Shown: positions 35,238 through 43,581 of the stretch, one piece after another
Position numbering within the stretch: position 1 is the first letter of the stretch
How the letters are laid out: each line of letters starts with the position of its first letter
DNA from: Acidobacteriota bacterium
GTDB lineage: Bacteria > Acidobacteriota > UBA890 > WLXD01
Reading direction: 5' to 3'
DNA: 64,000 bases
Assembly: GCA_012103255.1 (NCBI GenBank)
Contig: WLXD01000003.1
Span: 564,497-628,496 of the forward strand
Notes under the pieces: model-generated
What the model saw: only the letters and a program-made list of their open reading frames with translations
Databases searched by the model: none
What the model was told of the DNA's origin: nothing
Made by a program: the position numbers and the translations under genes

Positions 35238-36113
35238 ATGAAGAGACTGGCAATCGTGGCCCTGGCACTGTTCGCAACCGCCGCTTGCGGTGGCGGTAGC
35301 GGCTCGTCGCGCACGCTGATTCAGAACAAGGGTTCCGACACCCTGGTCTCGGTCGCTCAGGCGTGGGCCGAGGCGTACAAGGAAGTCGACGCCAACGTGG
35401 CCGTCGCGGTAACCGGCGGTGGCTCCGGCACCGGCATCTCGTCGATGATCAACGGCACCGTCGACATCGCGAACGCCAGCCGCAAGATGAAGGAATCCGA
35501 GCTCGAGGCCGCACGCGGCAACGGCGTCGAGCCGATCGAGCATGTTGTCGGGTTCGATGCGCTGGCGGTGTACCTGCACCCCGACAACCCGATCGACGTG
35601 ATGAGCCTGAGCCAGCTCGCCGAAATCTACGGCGAGGGTGGCGAAACCGAGACATGGTCACAGCTGGGTGTGACCGTGCCCGGATGCGATAGCGACGAGA
35701 TTGTCCGAGTCAGCCGGCAGAACAACTCGGGAACCTACGTCTACTTCCAGGAAGCGGTGCTGGGCGTGGAGCGCGACTTCAAACTCGGTTCGCTCGACAT
35801 GCACGGTTCCAAGGACGTCGTCGACCTGGTGGAGAACACGCCGTGCGCCATTGGCTACAGCGGGCTCGCCTACGCAACCGATCACGTGAAGCTGGTGTCC
35901 GTGATGAGCGCCGAAGATGCGCCGGCCGTGGCTCCCTCGGTCGATACGGCCATCGATGGCAGCTACCCGATTGCACGCCCGCTGATGATGTACACGGCTG
36001 GACAGCCGACCGGTGCCGTGGGTACCTACCTTGAGTGGATCCTTGGCGACGTCGGACAGTGCATCATCCTCGACAAGGGATATGCCCCGGTCACGTCGGT
36101 CAGCTGCAGCTAG
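35238..36113 (+). CDS. pstS: Phosphate-binding lipoprotein PstS
   Basis: 291 residues with lipobox FATAAC. KGSDTLVSVAQAWAEAYKEV and TGGGSGTGISSMINGTVDIA form the phosphate-binding loops (Ser and the GGGSGTG stretch). RQNNSGTYVYFQEAVLG and YSGLAYATDHVKLVSV match the second half of the family. It captures periplasmic phosphate for PstCA. The ATG is preceded by GGGAGG. First gene of the run pstS-phoU-pstC-pstA-pstB1-pstB2. Confidence 0.95.
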   Translation: MKRLAIVALALFATAACGGGSGSSRTLIQNKGSDTLVSVAQAWAEAYKEVDANVAVAVTGGGSGTGISSMINGTVDIANASRKMKESELEAARGNGVEPIEHVVGFDALAVYLHPDNPIDVMSLSQLAEIYGEGGETETWSQLGVTVPGCDSDEIVRVSRQNNSGTYVYFQEAVLGVERDFKLGSLDMHGSKDVVDLVENTPCAIGYSGLAYATDHVKLVSVMSAEDAPAVAPSVDTAIDGSYPIARPLMMYTAGQPTGAVGTYLEWILGDVGQCIILDKGYAPVTSVSCS

Positions 36114-36164
36114 GCGCCGCTTGAGCGCGGCGCGTCCGCTGCGCGAGGCTTGTGGAGAGACACG

Positions 36165-37256
36165 ATGAGTCGTTACGAAGAGCGCTTACAGGGTGATCTC
36201 GACAGGGTCCGAGCGCGCGTGGTGGACACGATGCGCTACGCGCACACGGCCGTAGACAACGCCGTCAACTCCCTGCTGCAGGACGACCACCAGCTTGCAC
36301 ACGACACGGTCCTGGGCGATCTGGCGCTGAACCGCGAGATCCGCGCACTCGACCGCATGTGCCACGCGTTCATCGCGCGACACCTGCCGAGCGCCGGCCA
36401 TCTGCGGACGGTCTCGGCGATCCTCCAGATCAACATCGCGGTCGAGCGCATTGGCGACTACGCCGTAACGATCGCGCGCGAAGTCACGCAACTGTCCGCG
36501 CCACCGTCCGAGGAAATCCGCCGCGACGCCCGCGCCCTGGCGCAGCAGGCGCTGCAAATGCTGGCGCAGGCCACCCAGGCGTTCGAGGAGGCGAACTCGG
36601 AGCTGGCGCGCGGAACCATCGGCATGGCGCACCAGATCGACTCAACGTGGGACACGGCCTTCCACGACCTGCTTGATGCCGGAGAAGAGAACCAGCAACC
36701 CCTGCGGGATCTGTTCGCTCTGTTTGCGGTGTTCAACCGGATCGAGCGCATCAGCGATCAGGCCAAGAACATCTGTGAAGACACGGTGTTCGCAGCCACC
36801 GGCCAGACCAAGGACCCCAAGGTCTACCGGGTGCTGTTCCTCGACGAGGGCAACAACACCCTCAGCCTCATGGCCGAGGCGATCGCGGCGAAGGCCTATC
36901 CGCAGAGCGGCACGTTCGCATCGGCCGGCTGGAACCCCGGCGCTTCGGTGGACGCCGGGTTCGAGGCGTTCATGAACGGTCGCGGCCTGTCGATCGACAA
37001 CGCGGAACCGGCAAGCCTGCGAGACCGCAGTTCTTTCCTGGCCGACGCCCATGTGCTCGTGAGCCTGGCGGGAGACCCGCGGACACATCTGGATGAGATC
37101 CCGTACCACACGGCCGTCCAGATCTGGGACGTAGAGAGTGTGCCCGAAGGACTCGATCGTGATCGCGAAGACGCGGTTCTCGACCAGCGCGCCCGTGACC
37201 TCGCCGCGCGGATCGAGGACCTGATGACCGTGCTGCACGGAGATGAGGCCGAGTAA
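36165..37256 (+). CDS. phoU: PhoU fused to a catalytically dead LMW-phosphatase-like domain
   Basis: 363 residues from the ATG at 36165. Residues 1-215 are PhoU: two three-helix bundles, each with its metal motif (ERIGDYAVTIA near 94-104, ERISDQAKNICED near 194-206). Residues 220-355 resemble low-molecular-weight tyrosine phosphatase/arsenate reductase: VLFLDEGNNTLSLMAEAI aligns with the P-loop helix, SAGWNPG with the second loop, and IWDVESVPEG with the late Trp-Asp segment. The catalytic Cys is Asp227 and the P-loop Arg is Leu233, so no phosphatase chemistry is expected; the domain may bind a ligand or partner. PhoU normally restrains Pst and PhoR. The stop overlaps the pstC start (TAATG). 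Confidence 0.9.
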   Translation: MSRYEERLQGDLDRVRARVVDTMRYAHTAVDNAVNSLLQDDHQLAHDTVLGDLALNREIRALDRMCHAFIARHLPSAGHLRTVSAILQINIAVERIGDYAVTIAREVTQLSAPPSEEIRRDARALAQQALQMLAQATQAFEEANSELARGTIGMAHQIDSTWDTAFHDLLDAGEENQQPLRDLFALFAVFNRIERISDQAKNICEDTVFAATGQTKDPKVYRVLFLDEGNNTLSLMAEAIAAKAYPQSGTFASAGWNPGASVDAGFEAFMNGRGLSIDNAEPASLRDRSSFLADAHVLVSLAGDPRTHLDEIPYHTAVQIWDVESVPEGLDRDREDAVLDQRARDLAARIEDLMTVLHGDEAE

Positions 37257-38167
37257 TGGCGCACAACGCTGGCGCGCTCGATCGCCGCGACACGGCCTGG
37301 TACGTCGACAAGGCGGTCGAGTGGCTGGTCTTCATCGGCGGGATCTCGGCGATCATCTTCATCGTTGGCATCTTCGTATTCATCGGCAAGGAAGGCTTCG
37401 GCTTCATCCTGGGCCGGTTCGACTTCGCGGAGTTCTTCTTCTCGCCGCGCTGGACTCCGACGTCGCTGACCAACGCGACCTACGGAGCCCTGGCCCTGAT
37501 CGTCGGCACAGCCAGTGTCACCGGGTTCGCGATGCTGGTCTCCGTGCCGTTCTCGCTCGGCGCCGCCATCTACATCGCCGAGTTCGCCACCGGGAAGCGA
37601 CGCGAGACATTGAAGGTGCTCATCGAAATGCTGGCCGCCATTCCCTCGGTCGTCTGGGGGTTCATCGGGCTCAGCTTGATGAACCCGCTGATCATCTCGG
37701 TGTTCAACGTGCCGCTCGGTCTCAACGTGCTCAACGCGGGCATCATCCTGGGGCTGATGGCGGCGCCGATCATGACAACGATCGCCGAGGACGCGCTCAA
37801 GGCCGTGCCCGACGGGTACCGCGAGGCTGCCGAGGCGCTGGGCGCCACGCGCTGGCAAGTTATCCGCCAGGTGGTGCTGCCCGCCGCCAAGAACGGTCTG
37901 GTGGCCGCCGTGCTCCTGGGTGTCGGCCGTGGCTTCGGCGAGACGATGGCCGTGCTCATGGCCACCGGACACTCGATCAATATCCCATCGAGCATCTTCG
38001 ACCCGGTGCGAGCACTCACGGCCACCATCGCCACCGAGCTGGGTGAAACGGCCGAGGGTTCGGAGCACTACCAGGCGCTGTTCGCGCTCGGCATCCTGCT
38101 GTTCGCCGTCACGTTCGTGATCAACCTCACCGCCGACCTGTTTGTGCGTGGGATCAAGGACAAATAG
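37256..38167 (+). CDS. pstC: Phosphate ABC transporter permease PstC
   Basis: 303 residues with six membrane helices. The first is VEWLVFIGGISAIIFIVGIF. The EAA-type coupling loop is EAAEALGATRWQVIRQVVLPA near residue 190, which contacts the ATPases. ETMAVLMATGHSINIPSS is typical of PstC. Its start overlaps the PhoU stop by one base. Together with PstA it makes the phosphate pore. Confidence 0.95.
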   Translation: MAHNAGALDRRDTAWYVDKAVEWLVFIGGISAIIFIVGIFVFIGKEGFGFILGRFDFAEFFFSPRWTPTSLTNATYGALALIVGTASVTGFAMLVSVPFSLGAAIYIAEFATGKRRETLKVLIEMLAAIPSVVWGFIGLSLMNPLIISVFNVPLGLNVLNAGIILGLMAAPIMTTIAEDALKAVPDGYREAAEALGATRWQVIRQVVLPAAKNGLVAAVLLGVGRGFGETMAVLMATGHSINIPSSIFDPVRALTATIATELGETAEGSEHYQALFALGILLFAVTFVINLTADLFVRGIKDK

Positions 38168-38169
38168 CG

Positions 38170-39039
38170 ATGTTCGAAGCAACCGAACTCAACGCACAGC
38201 ACGCACGAACCGAGAAGCTCTACCGGATCCTCTTCGGTCTGATGGCCGTGCTTCTGATCCTGCCGGTGATCACGATCCTCACCGTACTCGTGGTTCGAGG
38301 TGGGCCCGCCATCAGCTTCGAGTTCCTGTTCTCGGAGCCGATCAACGGCATGACCGAGGGCGGCATCTTCCCGGCACTCGTGGGCACAATCTGGCTGGTG
38401 AGCGTGGCGCTCGTGGCCTCAGTACCGATCGGCGTGGCCGCCGCGATCTACCTCAGCGAATACGCCCCCAAGAACTGGCTCACCCGCGCAATCAACCTGG
38501 CGATCATCAATCTCGCCGGCGTGCCCTCCATCGTGCACGCGCTGTTTGGCGTTGGCGCCTTCGTGCTCTTCTTCAACTTCGGTACCAGCATCCTCGCCGC
38601 CAGCCTGACCCTGGCCATCATGACGCTGCCGGTGGTGATCGTGGCCACACGCGAGTCGCTGCAGGCCGTGCCGCAGGCGTTCCGCGAAGCATGCTGGAGC
38701 ATGGGCGCCACCCGCTGGCAGACGATCCGGCACGTGGTGCTGCCCAACTCGGTGAGCGGCATCCTGACCGGGGTCATCCTCGAGGTGTCGCGCACAGCGG
38801 GCGAGACCGCGCCGATCATGTTCACTGGCGCCACGCTGTTCCTGCCCTTCCTGCCCGAGACCGTCTTCGACCAGACGATGGCGCTGTCGCTGCACCTGTT
38901 CACGGTGTCGACCCAGGTGCCCAACGTGCCTGAGGAAGTCCAATACGGCACCGCATTGGTACTCATCGGGCTGGTGCTGAGCATGAACGCCGTGTCGATC
39001 GGCGTCCGCACGTACCTGCGCGGGAAGAAGAAATGGTAG
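38170..39039 (+). CDS. pstA: Phosphate ABC transporter permease PstA
   Basis: 289 residues, six membrane helices. The coupling loop is REACWSMGATRWQTIRHVVL. GVPSIVHALFGVGAFVLF and SRTAGETAPIMFTGATLF are PstA signatures. It begins two bases after pstC, and its last 7 nt overlap pstB1. No unusual residues were noticed, so the asymmetry of this system lies in the ATPases rather than in the permease. Confidence 0.95.
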   Translation: MFEATELNAQHARTEKLYRILFGLMAVLLILPVITILTVLVVRGGPAISFEFLFSEPINGMTEGGIFPALVGTIWLVSVALVASVPIGVAAAIYLSEYAPKNWLTRAINLAIINLAGVPSIVHALFGVGAFVLFFNFGTSILAASLTLAIMTLPVVIVATRESLQAVPQAFREACWSMGATRWQTIRHVVLPNSVSGILTGVILEVSRTAGETAPIMFTGATLFLPFLPETVFDQTMALSLHLFTVSTQVPNVPEEVQYGTALVLIGLVLSMNAVSIGVRTYLRGKKKW

Positions 39040-39809
39040 GTACGCCGGCCGCCGCGGACGTCAAGCTGGACGTCAAGAACCTCGCCATCCACTACGGCGA
39101 CACGTGCGCGCTCCGCGACACGTCTTTCCAGATCCGCAAGAACGAGATCTTCGGCATCATCGGCCCCGCCAACAGCGGCAAGACGTCGTTCCTGCGCGCC
39201 ATCAACCGCATGGACATGTTCGACGACAACATGCGAATCGATGGCGAGATCCTGCTCGACGGCACCGAGGTGCGGAACTGGCGCAACGTCTACGCGCTGC
39301 GTCGCCGCGTCGGCGTGGTGTTCCCGCTCCCGGTGGGCCTGCCGCTGAGCATCTACGACAACGTGGCCCTCTCACCCAGGCTCGCAGGGACCCGCAAGAA
39401 GGCCGATCTCGACGTCATCGTCGAGCGCTGCCTGACTCGGGCCGCGCTCTGGGACGAGGTGAAGGATCGACTCAACTCCCTGGGAAGCCTGCTTTCTGGT
39501 GGCCAGCAGCAGCGTCTTACGATCGCGCGAGCCCTGTCGCAGCAGCCGGATCTGCTGCTGCTCGACGAGTTCTCGATCGCCGTCGACCCCGTGACGACGA
39601 TGCGCATCGAAGACGTGCTCAAAGAGCTGCGCGAAGAGATGACGATCATCCTCGTGACCAACCTCGTGCAACAGGCACGACGGCTCGCCGACCGCACCGC
39701 GTTCTTCCTCACCGGCGAATGCGTCGAGGTGGCCGAGACCGAAGATCTCTTCACCGGGGCCGTCAGCGACCAAAGGACGAGCGACTACGTGGAGGGGCGT
39801 TTTGGCTAG
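39033..39809 (+). CDS. pstB: PstB-like ATPase 1, degenerate Q- and H-loops
   Basis: 258 residues. Walker A GPANSGKT (44-51) and Walker B LLLLDE (174-179) are intact, and the signature LSGGQQQR (154-161) is canonical. But the Q-loop reads VVFPLP with Pro98 in place of Gln, the H-loop reads VTNLVQQ with Asn210 in place of His, and the D-loop is IAVD rather than SALD. Its own ATP site should therefore bind but hydrolyse poorly. Its good signature can complete the site of PstB2, encoded next with an 8-nt overlap. DYVEGRFG is the PstB-type C-terminus. It is not a decayed gene: length and frame are normal. Confidence 0.93.
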   Translation: MVGTPAAADVKLDVKNLAIHYGDTCALRDTSFQIRKNEIFGIIGPANSGKTSFLRAINRMDMFDDNMRIDGEILLDGTEVRNWRNVYALRRRVGVVFPLPVGLPLSIYDNVALSPRLAGTRKKADLDVIVERCLTRAALWDEVKDRLNSLGSLLSGGQQQRLTIARALSQQPDLLLLDEFSIAVDPVTTMRIEDVLKELREEMTIILVTNLVQQARRLADRTAFFLTGECVEVAETEDLFTGAVSDQRTSDYVEGRFG

Positions 39810-40587
39810 CACCGAGAGCAGTCGCGCGGCCATCGAGACGCAGAAGCTCAACCTCTGGTACGGAACGTTCCAAGCACTCTTCGACGTCGACCTGGAGATC
39901 AAGCCGGGAATCATCACGTCGATGATCGGCCCTTCCGGCTGCGGCAAGTCGACGTTCCTGCGATCGGTCAACCGGATCAACGAGCGGCTCGGCTACGTGC
40001 GGACGACCGGGAGCATCCGCGTGCACGGCCGCGACGTCTACGCGCCCGAGGTCGAGATCATCCAGGTGCGCAAACAGGTCGGCATGGTCTTCCAGCGGCC
40101 GAACCCGCTGCCGCTCTCGGTGCGCGACAACATCCTCTTCGGCGCCAGGCTGCACGGCGAGCCCGCGCCCAAGCTCAGCAGCAGCCAGGCCGACGAGATC
40201 GTCGAGACCGCGCTGCAGAAAGTGCTGCTGTGGGACAAGGTCAAAGACCGTCTGAACCAGCCGGCGATCGGGCTCTCGCTCGAGGAACAGCAGAAGCTCT
40301 GCATCGCGCGTCTCCTGCCCGTGAAGCCACAGGTGCTGCTCATGGACGAGCCCTGCTCGGCACTCGATCCCGCCGGCACCGAAGCGGTCGAGGAGATGAT
40401 CTGGGAGCTGCGCGGCGACTACACGATCCTCATCGTGACCCACAACATGGCGCAGGCTCGACGGGCCAGTGAGGAATGCATCTTCATGCTGCTGGGCAAA
40501 GTCATCGAGCACTCCCCCACCGACGAGCTCTTCGTCACTCCGGGGGACACGCGCACGGCCGACTACATCGAAGGCCGCTACGGCTGA
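39802..40587 (+). CDS. pstB: PstB-like ATPase 2, degenerate signature motif
   Basis: 261 residues from TTG with GGAGGGG upstream. Walker A GPSGCGKST (43-51), Q98 in GMVFQRPNP, Walker B VLLMDE (178-183), D-loop SALD and H214 in VTHNMAQ are all intact. The signature, however, is LSLEEQQK (158-165) where PstB has LSGGQQQR, with both glycines lost. The defect is exactly complementary to PstB1: PstB2 offers the working Walker/Q/H half, PstB1 the working signature. A heterodimer would thus have one catalytic and one dead ATP site. DYIEGRYG closes the protein. Confidence 0.93.
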   Translation: MASTESSRAAIETQKLNLWYGTFQALFDVDLEIKPGIITSMIGPSGCGKSTFLRSVNRINERLGYVRTTGSIRVHGRDVYAPEVEIIQVRKQVGMVFQRPNPLPLSVRDNILFGARLHGEPAPKLSSSQADEIVETALQKVLLWDKVKDRLNQPAIGLSLEEQQKLCIARLLPVKPQVLLMDEPCSALDPAGTEAVEEMIWELRGDYTILIVTHNMAQARRASEECIFMLLGKVIEHSPTDELFVTPGDTRTADYIEGRYG

Positions 40588-40683
40588 TCACCCGGCACCA
40601 CGCGACAGGCGAGCTTCGGCCGGACGCGAGGTAAGATCCGCGCATTCGCCAAACAGTCAACCTGGACTTGAAGGAGCCCCGCG

Positions 40684-43140
40684 TTGAACGACGACCAACC
40701 ACAGGGCTCCCGCGGCAGGCGTAAGAAGGGCACGACCGTCATCTGCTCGGCCGGGTCACGCTCGCGATTCCTGCGCGGAATGATCACCCACGACCTCGTC
40801 AAACGCGGTCTCGACTTCGACGTCGCGTACTCGATCGCGCAGACGACCCGCGATGCGTTCGACGGGCGCGCTGAGGTCACGACGCAGGAGATCCGCGAGG
40901 CCATCGCGGTCGAACTGGGCTCGATCGGCGAAGAGGCTCTGGTTCAGACTCCGGAGTGGCACCCAACGAGCGAGGTCAGGGTGACCGCGCGCGGCCAAGA
41001 TCAGCCTTTCAGCAAGGGGCTACTTGCCGAGACGCTGGAAGGAGCCGGGGTTGAGCTCGGCCATGCCTACCGCATCGTCGCGGAGCTCGAAGCTCAACTT
41101 CACGATGAAAACGTGACGCTGCTCTCGAGCGGCGAGGTGGCCCGCCGCATCGACGACCTGCTCACGCGGCACCTAGGTGCGGCGACGGCCCGCCGCTACC
41201 GCGTGCTCCGCAATATCCATCGTCTCCCGCTGCCCGTGGTGGTCTACATCGCTGGCGCGAGCGGCACCGGGAAGTCGAGCCTGGCATTGGAGCTGGCTCC
41301 TCTGCTCCGTATCTATCGAGTGAGCGCCACTGACACGATCCGCCAGGTGATGCGGATGGTCTTCACGCCGGGCATCCTGCCGGCGCTGCACCGATCAAGT
41401 TTCGAACTCGCCTCGCCGCCCGATGGCGAACCCGAGGCCGGCCTTTCCGGTGCCGATGGCGATGACGCCGACCGCGTGATCGCCAGCTACGAAGAACAAA
41501 CCGCGCGCGTCCTCGTGGGTGTTCGTGCGGTTGTTGAACGCGCCATCGCGGAGCGCATGAGCATCATCGTTGAGGGCGTCCACCTTCGCCCCGGCAGCGT
41601 CCCGTTCCCCGACCTCGAAGGATCCTGCTACCAGGTGCCGATCGTGCTCGGCAGCCTCGACCAGGAGGCGCACCGGCGCCGCCTGCTGGGTCGGTCGCAC
41701 GGAGAGCAGCGTCGCGCCGAGCGTTACGTGGCAGCGTTCAGCGCCATCCGCACCGTCAATGACCACCTGCTCGATCTTGCTGAAGCGAACGACATCCCGA
41801 TGCTCGATACGTTCCGTGACGAGGAACCTGAGGCCCGAGCCGTGCAACTGCTGGTGGGAGCCCTCACACGACGCGCCCCGGGACTCACCGGACGGGAGCG
41901 ACTCGCCGGCACCCGCTCGCCGGCCCTTCTTCTGATCATCGACGGGCTGGCCGACCGACCGGTCCGCGCGCTCGGCGGACGCACACCCCTGCAGGCCGCC
42001 ACCACGCCGACACTCGATCGCCTCGCCAACGAGGGCCGCCTGGGCATCGCCGACCCCGTGGGCCCCGGCATCGTTCCCGATACGGCCGCCGGAACGTTGG
42101 CGCTGTTCGGCCAGTCGCCGGCGGCACTGAAACGCGGGCCGGTGGAAGCGCTCGGTGCGGGCATTCGCATGTCGCCGGACGACATCGCCCTACGCGCGAA
42201 CCTGGCGACGCTCGACGAGAACGGCACCGTCGTTGATCGCCGCGCCGGCCGCGTTCGGGACGAGGCACAGGAACTCGCGCGCGCTCTCGACCGTATCGAG
42301 CTGCCCGGTGAACTGGGCAAGCGCGTGAGCGTGCGAGTGAAGGCCGGGACGGAACACCGCCTGGCTGTGCTACTCCGCGGCCAGGGTCTGTCCTCCGGCA
42401 TCGAGGGCAGCGACCCGGGCGACGCCGCGATTCCCGGAGCTCCGCTGGAGCCCAAGGCACAGGATCCCGGCGACGAGATGGCCGCATTCACCGCGGAGGC
42501 CCTCGCAGCATTCGAGAAGGCGGCCCAGGAAGTGCTGGCCGAGCATCCCGCGAATCGCGCGCGCGCCGAACGCGGCGAGCCCCTGGCGAACATCCTCCTC
42601 ACCCGCGGCGCCGGTCGCATTCACCGCCTCGTGAACCTCGAAGACGCGGGCTGGCCGCTGCGGCTGTGCTGCATCGGCGGCGACCGCACCGTGCTCGGCC
42701 TCGCCCGCTGGCTCGGCGCCGACATCGTCTCCCAGCCCGGCATGACATCGAACCTCGACACCGATCTCGATCTCAAGTTCGCCGCGGCGCGCGAGTCGAT
42801 GCGCCACAACGACCTTACGGTCATGCACATCAAGGGCGCCGACATCGCGGCCCACGACCGCCGCCCCGACCTCAAGGCCGAGTTCCTCGAACGCCTCGAC
42901 ACCGCCCTGGACGAATTCCTCGCGAGCGCCAAGGCGCCCATGCGCGTAGCCGTCGCCTCCGATCACGCAACCCTCTCCGAAAGCGGCCAGCACGGCGCCG
43001 ACCCCCTCCCCGTCCTCATCTGGGACCCGGATCAGGAACGCGACGAGGTCGACCGCTACGACGAACAGTCCGCGGCCAACGGCGCCCTGGGCCGCTTCCC
43101 GCTCCAGAACCTGTTGGGCAAGCTATTCGAAGTGAATTAG
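40684..43140 (+). CDS. 2-phosphoglycerate kinase / archaeal-type phosphoglycerate mutase fusion
   Basis: 818 residues from TTG (GAAGGAG upstream). Residues 16-85 and 105-185 are ATP-cone-like (SKGLLAETLEGAGVELGHAY). Residues 186-395 are the P-loop kinase: YIAGASGTGKSSLALEL, SATDTIRQVMR and VEGVHLRPG, as in archaeal 2-phosphoglycerate kinase. From 412 on it is ApgM-type mutase: LLLIIDGLADRP, TPLQAATTPTLDRLA, MHIKGADIAAHD, ASDHATLSESGQHG. Where ApgM has GSDTAHL with the nucleophile Ser, this protein has DTAAGTL, so Thr467 takes the place of Ser. The kinase makes 2,3-bisphosphoglycerate and the mutase interconverts 2- and 3-phosphoglycerate; the fusion could balance these pools. It follows pstB2 by 96 nt. 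Confidence 0.85.
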   Translation: MNDDQPQGSRGRRKKGTTVICSAGSRSRFLRGMITHDLVKRGLDFDVAYSIAQTTRDAFDGRAEVTTQEIREAIAVELGSIGEEALVQTPEWHPTSEVRVTARGQDQPFSKGLLAETLEGAGVELGHAYRIVAELEAQLHDENVTLLSSGEVARRIDDLLTRHLGAATARRYRVLRNIHRLPLPVVVYIAGASGTGKSSLALELAPLLRIYRVSATDTIRQVMRMVFTPGILPALHRSSFELASPPDGEPEAGLSGADGDDADRVIASYEEQTARVLVGVRAVVERAIAERMSIIVEGVHLRPGSVPFPDLEGSCYQVPIVLGSLDQEAHRRRLLGRSHGEQRRAERYVAAFSAIRTVNDHLLDLAEANDIPMLDTFRDEEPEARAVQLLVGALTRRAPGLTGRERLAGTRSPALLLIIDGLADRPVRALGGRTPLQAATTPTLDRLANEGRLGIADPVGPGIVPDTAAGTLALFGQSPAALKRGPVEALGAGIRMSPDDIALRANLATLDENGTVVDRRAGRVRDEAQELARALDRIELPGELGKRVSVRVKAGTEHRLAVLLRGQGLSSGIEGSDPGDAAIPGAPLEPKAQDPGDEMAAFTAEALAAFEKAAQEVLAEHPANRARAERGEPLANILLTRGAGRIHRLVNLEDAGWPLRLCCIGGDRTVLGLARWLGADIVSQPGMTSNLDTDLDLKFAAARESMRHNDLTVMHIKGADIAAHDRRPDLKAEFLERLDTALDEFLASAKAPMRVAVASDHATLSESGQHGADPLPVLIWDPDQERDEVDRYDEQSAANGALGRFPLQNLLGKLFEVN

Positions 43141-43178
43141 GTTTCTTGTCCGGACCGGTCTCCGATCCCCGCCGTGAC

Positions 43179-43278
43179 ATCTTTTAGAGAATCAGAAGCA
43201 CATAGCAATTCTTCATTGCGAATAATCGCAATATCTTTTAAAGTATCAATAACTAACTATGATATTTAAAAGGTAATC
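43179..43278. promoter_or_regulatory. Three HipB-type operator copies
   Basis: ATCTTTTAGAGAATC (43179-43193), ATCTTTTAAAGTATC (43233-43247) and, inverted, GATATTTAAAAGGTAATC (43261-43278) are variants of one near-palindrome around TTTTAAA. They lie in an AT-rich leader just before hipB. HipB dimers bind several such sites to repress hipBA. Confidence 0.55.
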
Positions 43279-43281
43279 GAA

Positions 43282-43581
43282 TTGAGTTACTCTCTCGCGG
43301 AGATCGGGGACGCTCTACGGACCAGTCGCCTCCAGCTAGACAAGAGCCAACGCGACCTGAGTGAACTAACCGGCATCTCGCAGGCACGGATATCTCTTAT
43401 CGAGAACGGCGCCGTAGATCTCCGTACGTCAACCCTGCAGGAGCTAGCTCGGAGTCTCGACCTCGAAGTCGTTCTCGTACCTCGTCGTACCGTTGAATTC
43501 GTGACGGCATTGGCACGAGATGCAAACGAGGATACCGACGAGGACACGCCTCTCTATCAGCTCGACGACACCGATGGCTGA
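43282..43581 (+). CDS. hipB: HipB-like antitoxin, XRE-family
   Basis: 99 residues from TTG. The HTH is SQRDLSELTGISQARISLIE in a Cro-type domain (residues 8-65), followed by LQELARSLDLEVVLVPR, as in HipB. The acidic tail DANEDTDEDTPLYQLDDTDG is the likely HipA-binding or degradation-prone end. The stop overlaps the hipA start by 8 nt, the usual antitoxin-first order. Confidence 0.9.
   Translation: MSYSLAEIGDALRTSRLQLDKSQRDLSELTGISQARISLIENGAVDLRTSTLQELARSLDLEVVLVPRRTVEFVTALARDANEDTDEDTPLYQLDDTDG

Noticed and set aside
36896..38182. A 428-codon reverse frame across phoU and pstC
   Set aside because: Antisense to two unmistakable genes; composition is His/Arg/Glu/Gln-rich and no motif is seen.
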